Shown one piece after another: positions 5,530 through 8,676 of a DNA stretch of 8,676 bases. Position 1 is the stretch's first letter. Every line of letters starts with the position of its first letter. A program made the position numbers and the translations under genes. Below the pieces are notes generated by a model. The model ran no database searches. It had not been told where the DNA came from and was given only the letters and a program-made list of their open reading frames with translations. The stretch comes from Oligoflexales bacterium (GTDB lineage: Bacteria; Bdellovibrionota; Oligoflexia; Oligoflexales; Oligoflexaceae): positions 1-8,676 of the forward strand of contig JADFZC010000092.1 of the NCBI GenBank assembly GCA_015232735.1. The letters run 5' to 3'.

Positions 5530-6696
5530 GTGATTTTCGGTGCCTCATTACTGGCTCTCAATCTTGGCCTTGAAACAAGTTACCACAAAATCCCTGAAAT
5601 AGCAGATCCCAGAAAAGACAGCTACGTCCATAGGGTGGGCGGCGACATGACCTTGGGGGGAGATTCGCCTTACCAGATGTTATCAAGCGGCGATTGCTAT
5701 CTTATCGATGGCGAGCTCATGGCGGCACGGCCGCGCGCGGCCAGATTCGATCAGGAGAAAAAACGATTTTGTCAGCTCCGGGAACTGTATGGCCAGTCGT
5801 CAGATCTGGATTACAAGATAAAAATCGGAAAACAGGGAATAGGGATCTCCCAGGCTCAAATTTCATCGCCTGCTAATCCTTTAAGAGCCGGTCTGATCCA
5901 GGGGGGAATATGGGGACGCCATGAGGGAATTCCAATAATCTGGATGGAAATGACTTGGGATGTGTGGGGAAATTTTGCTTTCGCCCTTGCAAGTGACGGG
6001 AAATTTGGAAACCCGGAGCCCCTTCTGTTTGGACGCCTTACCCATTCAATGGCGGATCTCTCCATGATATTGACGCGAAAATTCCTTGGTTTGGCCGTAA
6101 GGGGGCCGGTTGGTGACAACATAATTCTCTATAGCGAAGCAAACCTTCATGGAGTGAATGACGAGCCAACGGAAATGACCCCCGTATATCGCGATTTATA
6201 TAGTGACGCCCTTTTGGGCATGTCCATATCAAGTTACGTCGCGGACGGGGGCAGTTATACCCTGGCAATTGAATACCTGCTCAACAGCCACGGCATATCC
6301 GAAAAACTGAGTTCTGACGGGTTGCGTGTAATCAGCAATATCGCGGGAGAAAAGGATATCCGGAAAGCCTATTACAATTTTCCATCTTCCGAAGAGGAAA
6401 AGGTATCGGATTGGCCGTGGGGTGATTTTTTGAGTCGCAATTATCTTTTCCTGAATCTCTACCGCAACGATGCCAACCTTGGATTGAATTTGAATTATCT
6501 TTGGAACATGGTTGACCGAGGAGGGCGTATTCAGGCCGGTTACCGATATAAGAATCTTTCACACCCTTTTTTGACACCGTTTATTATTGGAATAGCCTAC
6601 ATTCATTATCACGGCGCGGAACTAAGTGAATATGGACAGGCGGCACAGGTCTATGGGAAAAACCATTATCAGATTTCGCTGGAATACAATTTGTGA
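5530..6696 (+). CDS. Outer-membrane beta-barrel protein, probable partner of the LolA-like protein (DUF1302-like)
   Basis: A 388-residue protein rich in alternating polar/hydrophobic strands, glycine and aromatic residues, without transmembrane helices, ending in a strand (QISLEYNL) as outer-membrane barrels do, though with Leu rather than Phe or Trp last. The segment DYKIKIGKQGIGISQAQISSPANPL (94-118) resembles the 'L..VGKQ...WG.....NP.NPL' block of DUF1302-type barrels, which often sit beside LolA-like proteins. Together they suggest lipid or lipoprotein traffic to the outer membrane; cargo is unknown and no MMPL/RND pump is present here. Oddly, no proper signal peptide is visible: the start MIFGASLLALNLGLETS lacks a basic region and a clear cleavage site, and the frame is closed just upstream. 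The N-terminus may be truncated or frameshifted. A MITE begins 12 nt after the stop. Confidence 0.7.
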   Translation: MIFGASLLALNLGLETSYHKIPEIADPRKDSYVHRVGGDMTLGGDSPYQMLSSGDCYLIDGELMAARPRAARFDQEKKRFCQLRELYGQSSDLDYKIKIGKQGIGISQAQISSPANPLRAGLIQGGIWGRHEGIPIIWMEMTWDVWGNFAFALASDGKFGNPEPLLFGRLTHSMADLSMILTRKFLGLAVRGPVGDNIILYSEANLHGVNDEPTEMTPVYRDLYSDALLGMSISSYVADGGSYTLAIEYLLNSHGISEKLSSDGLRVISNIAGEKDIRKAYYNFPSSEEEKVSDWPWGDFLSRNYLFLNLYRNDANLGLNLNYLWNMVDRGGRIQAGYRYKNLSHPFLTPFIIGIAYIHYHGAELSEYGQAAQVYGKNHYQISLEYNL

Positions 6697-6699
6697 CGA

Positions 6700-6708
6700 G
6701 TATCATTT
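6700..6708. repeat. Left target-site duplication of the MITE (GTATCATTT)
   Basis: The 9-bp sequence GTATCATTT directly abuts the left terminal inverted repeat and recurs in the same orientation at 6915-6923, directly abutting the right one. Confidence 0.85.
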
Positions 6709-6914
6709 GGGTAAGGCTCTTTTAGGGAGGTTATATAACGTTGGCGTAGTCGTGGTCGTGGTCGATGCGTGGTCGCATGCTCGTTGTCGAAAAGAAGCCA
6801 CGCGAATAACTCGCATAACATATACGACTACGAATCGACTACAAATCGACCACGACCACGACTATGCCCACGCCAATATTTGATGAATATGACCTCCCTA
6901 AAAGAGCCGTACCC
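6709..6914. mobile_element. 206-bp MITE with 22-bp terminal inverted repeats
   Basis: The ends 6709-6730 and 6893-6914 are inverted copies at 21 of 22 positions (outer bases GGGTAAGGCTCTTTTAGG against GGGTACGGCTCTTTTAGG). Inside, TAGTCGTGGTCGTGGTCGAT at 6747-6766 is perfectly inverted at 6845-6864, so the element can fold into a long hairpin. Exact 9-bp direct repeats (GTATCATTT) flank it, which shows transposase-mediated insertion. There is no coding capacity; the helper transposase is not in the window and its family is not assigned (the GGCTCTTT motif recalls ISL3 ends, but those normally give 8-bp duplications). The element sits between two convergent genes and might act as their shared terminator. 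Confidence 0.9.
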
Positions 6915-6923
6915 GTATCATTT
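6915..6923. repeat. Right target-site duplication of the MITE, overlapping a stop codon
   Basis: GTATCATTT at the right edge of the element. Read on the minus strand it is AAATGATAC and contains the last Lys codon and the TGA stop (6920-6918) of the 2TM-domain gene. Confidence 0.85.
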
Positions 6924-7403
6924 ATCGCTCTTGAAAAAGTAATAATGGGCAAATACCCCGGCCCCCCATCCAAAGATTACGTAAATGGACCATAAAATAT
7001 TGGGTGTGTATTGGAGGTTTGTGATTACGAGAAGAGCTGTAATCAAAAGATATACCGCAAGGTGGCATCGAAAGCCGAGACTTTTTCCCTTTTCCATGCA
7101 TTTATTTTTATATTCCTTATAGTTAACATGTTCCTTCGCCCCTTCTCCATTTTCCATGAATGCATCCTTATATATCTTATGCGCTTTATATTTCCAGTAT
7201 TCGCCCCTTCCTTTGCATTTCATATCTTCAGACGGATATCTGGAGCTTACCAGATAAAGAACCGCCATAAGGCAGCCCCATCCGAAAAGCGGATAATGAA
7301 ACCAGATATGTTGAGGGGAATAAGACAGGTTAATGATCACAAGAAGGATATTTATTACAATGTAGATCGCAAGATTTGCTTTGAAATAGTTTTTAAGATG
7401 CAT
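6918..7403 (-). CDS. Tandem 2TM-domain membrane protein
   Basis: A 161-residue inner-membrane protein built from two copies of the 2TM domain. Copy 1 (about 8-52) reads NLAIYIVINILLVIINL, then YSPQHIWFHYPLFGWG. Copy 2 (about 112-156) reads HLAVYLLITALLVITNL, then YTPNILWSIYVIFGWGAG..AHY. Each copy is a pair of helices joined by a short loop with a conserved W and ending in GWG. The linker (about 55-108) is highly charged and rich in Lys and Glu, probably cytoplasmic. The 2TM domain has no firmly known biochemical role, and is often attached to signalling modules. ATG at 7403 has AGGAG (7417-7413) 9 nt upstream, and a possible promoter lies further upstream. The MITE target duplication includes its stop codon, but the reading frame is intact. 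Confidence 0.8.
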   Translation of the reverse strand: MHLKNYFKANLAIYIVINILLVIINLSYSPQHIWFHYPLFGWGCLMAVLYLVSSRYPSEDMKCKGRGEYWKYKAHKIYKDAFMENGEGAKEHVNYKEYKNKCMEKGKSLGFRCHLAVYLLITALLVITNLQYTPNILWSIYVIFGWGAGVFAHYYFFKSDK

Positions 7404-7437
7404 TTTTTAAATCTCCTATAAATACTGATGGTTTTTG

Positions 7438-7465
7438 ATGATATTCCCTCTAAAAAATGTTGCAA
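7438..7465 (-). promoter_or_regulatory. Candidate sigma-70-type promoter for the 2TM-domain gene
   Basis: On the minus strand, TTGCAA (7465-7460, 4 of 6 consensus) and TATCAT (7443-7438, 5 of 6) are separated by 16 bp in the 96-nt gap between the PKS-like stop and the 2TM-gene start. Fit is moderate and unproven. Confidence 0.35.
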
Positions 7466-7499
7466 TATAAAAAAGTCGATATTTTCCAGGCATATCCTG

Positions 7500-8676
7500 T
7501 CAGGCGGAAAAGGGCAAATCCGGTGAAATCTCAGTACTCTTCTCGTCGGTTGTTACAAGAGACACCACGTAACGTCCGCCTCGTGCAAGGGTCACATCGT
7601 ATGTCTTGATCCTTGCTTTGTGCTCGCCTGGCAATTTGAATGAGATATTATTTTCGCCATATTCTTCCAAAGTGAATTCAGTCTGTTTTTTATAATCCAG
7701 TTTTAAAAGTGCGTTTTCGATAGCTACAAGTCTTGCTGAAGTCAATTCCTCACTTTCGCCGTAGCGGCTTAACACCTCATAGGTATTTTGATGTCTTGAG
7801 ACCACATCCTTTACTTCCTGTTCGTTTGAACGGTCATAGACCCTCGCTATGCTGCATGACAATCTGTGTTTCGCCACAAATACGATAGCATGATAGTCGG
7901 TATGGCAGTAGTCGAAATTCCATTTTTCATCCCCTATCATCACGCTGAGTTTTTTATTTTCATCAACTGTGACAATAGCCTTCTTACCTTTGAGCCTGGA
8001 AGCACCCTCCATTCGGGGAAAGGACTCTTCAATAAGGTTTTGGAAGAGTTCATAGCACATTTCATCCTTCATGACACGAAGCTCCGGGACGTAGGCCATG
8101 TTATATCCGATATCGTTGTCTTTTATCGTTTTTATGAATCCACAGGTCTTATCCAGAAAAGCCTTTGGATCGCGGTCTGCCGGATAGACGATCTCCTCTA
8201 TCGAAAGTCTGCTTTTGTCGATCCTCATGACTTTGCCTTTGAAACCGGTCATCCTTTCAACCACCTTTCCACCGGAAACGATTGACTCGACGTCCCCGAG
8301 TACGAACTTGTCGTCGTCAAGACTACCGATTCCGTAGTTGATCCTTTCACCATCCGCAAAAGGCTTATTTCCGAAAAACTCCAATTTTCCGATTGATACC
8401 GGTATCACATTATACCGCATACTCATGATAAGAAGGGTTTGCATAAGACCATCCCTGTTATACGGATCTCCAAGCACAAGAGCGCCTTTACGATCGAGAA
8501 ATCCCTCGGAACAGTCTATTGCCGAGCTTTTTGACTGCGATCTTACATATATTTTGTTCTCGTCAACTGAGAGAACACCACCGAGGACGTGAAACAGCGG
8601 ACCATGGGTCAAAACAGGCCCATAAAAATCGCGGGAGGGTATAAAATCCAGTTTTTTGTCTTTTGGAATTTTATGA
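7500..8676 (-). CDS. Polyketide-synthase-like protein, C-terminal part: dehydratase plus degenerate PPTase-like domain (partial)
   Basis: The frame is open to the right edge, so this is the last 391 residues of a larger protein and not a gene starting at the in-frame TTG at 8612. Fragment residues 1-165 look like the second half of a PKS dehydratase double hot-dog. FYGPVLTHGPLFHVL (17-31) matches the 'YG..LFHGP.FQ' block, and DPYNRDGLMQTLL (70-82) matches the catalytic 'DP...DA..Q' block, with D75 and Q79 kept. Residues from about 190 to 380 resemble a 4'-phosphopantetheinyl transferase: HTDYHAIVFVAKHRLSCSIARVYDR aligns with 'SHTD..AV.......GVDIE.V..R', and SARLVAIENALLK with 'aR.WaaKEA.lK'. 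The metal motif DxE is replaced by S275 and A277, while E320 and K325 remain, so PPTase activity is doubtful. A DH-PPTase tail recalls enediyne-type iterative PKSs. Product unknown. Confidence 0.7.
   Translation of the reverse strand, partial: HKIPKDKKLDFIPSRDFYGPVLTHGPLFHVLGGVLSVDENKIYVRSQSKSSAIDCSEGFLDRKGALVLGDPYNRDGLMQTLLIMSMRYNVIPVSIGKLEFFGNKPFADGERINYGIGSLDDDKFVLGDVESIVSGGKVVERMTGFKGKVMRIDKSRLSIEEIVYPADRDPKAFLDKTCGFIKTIKDNDIGYNMAYVPELRVMKDEMCYELFQNLIEESFPRMEGASRLKGKKAIVTVDENKKLSVMIGDEKWNFDYCHTDYHAIVFVAKHRLSCSIARVYDRSNEQEVKDVVSRHQNTYEVLSRYGESEELTSARLVAIENALLKLDYKKQTEFTLEEYGENNISFKLPGEHKARIKTYDVTLARGGRYVVSLVTTDEKSTEISPDLPFSA

Noticed and set aside
6626..6883. 85-codon plus-strand ORF spanning the barrel-gene end and the MITE
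   Set aside because: It reads out of frame through the barrel gene and then through the MITE palindrome (VGVVVVVVD), so it is a shadow.
7011..7421. 136-codon plus-strand ORF antisense to the 2TM gene
   Set aside because: The minus-strand frame has the duplicated 2TM signature and a good ribosome binding site; this one has neither.
7487..7499. Small stem (CAGG/CCTG) directly after the PKS-like stop, followed by a T run on the minus strand
   Set aside because: The stem is only 4 bp and the T run is separated from it by about 12 nt, so a rho-independent terminator is not supported.
7866..8285. 139-codon plus-strand ORF antisense to the PKS-like gene
   Set aside because: It is a shadow of the conserved minus-strand frame.

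Overview
The window looks like a chromosomal segment of a Gram-negative (diderm) bacterium, most likely a Desulfobacterota/deltaproteobacterium. That is inferred from an outer-membrane barrel paired with a LolA-like periplasmic protein, a polyketide-synthase-like gene, a class III nucleotide cyclase, intermediate GC content and several small dispersed repeats. No gene is species-diagnostic, so the taxonomic call is tentative. No rRNA, tRNA, CRISPR array or transposase gene was seen.

Layout, left to right. (1) Positions 1-187, minus strand: the 5' portion of a class III adenylate/guanylate cyclase domain running off the left edge. It has Gly where the first metal-binding Asp is expected and an in-frame TAA just upstream. 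(2) 242-510: non-coding, with the short form of a palindromic repeat at 378-422. (3) 511-1647 plus: M29 aminopeptidase with all metal ligands. It converges, 6 nt apart, on (4) 1654-3024 minus: a DHA2-type MFS drug/proton antiporter. (5) 3025-3519: long non-coding gap holding the full-length form of the repeat (three hairpins, 3169-3286) and a weaker palindromic stretch. (6) 3520-4092 plus: a membrane-anchored GyrI/TEX264-like domain protein. (7) 4150-4217: a GTCAT...ATGAC-type palindromic repeat. (8) 4267-5508 plus: exported LolA-like protein whose N-terminal third is eight 16-residue charged repeats, followed 21 nt later by (9) 5530-6696 plus: an outer-membrane barrel. The pair looks like a two-gene lipid or lipoprotein transport module. 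(10) 6709-6914: a 206-bp MITE with 22-bp terminal inverted repeats and a 9-bp target duplication. (11) 6918-7403 minus: a protein with two tandem 2TM domains. (12) 7500-8676 minus: the C-terminal 391 residues of a polyketide-synthase-like protein (dehydratase, then a phosphopantetheinyl-transferase-like domain that has lost its metal-binding motif), running off the right edge.

The genes do not form one obvious pathway; only the LolA-like/barrel pair is a convincing operon. The most interesting items are the PKS tail with an apparently dead PPTase-like domain, the exported 48-bp minisatellite, the cleanly delimited MITE inserted between two convergent stop codons, and two size forms of a hairpin repeat that differ by exactly the segment between two 12-bp direct repeats.
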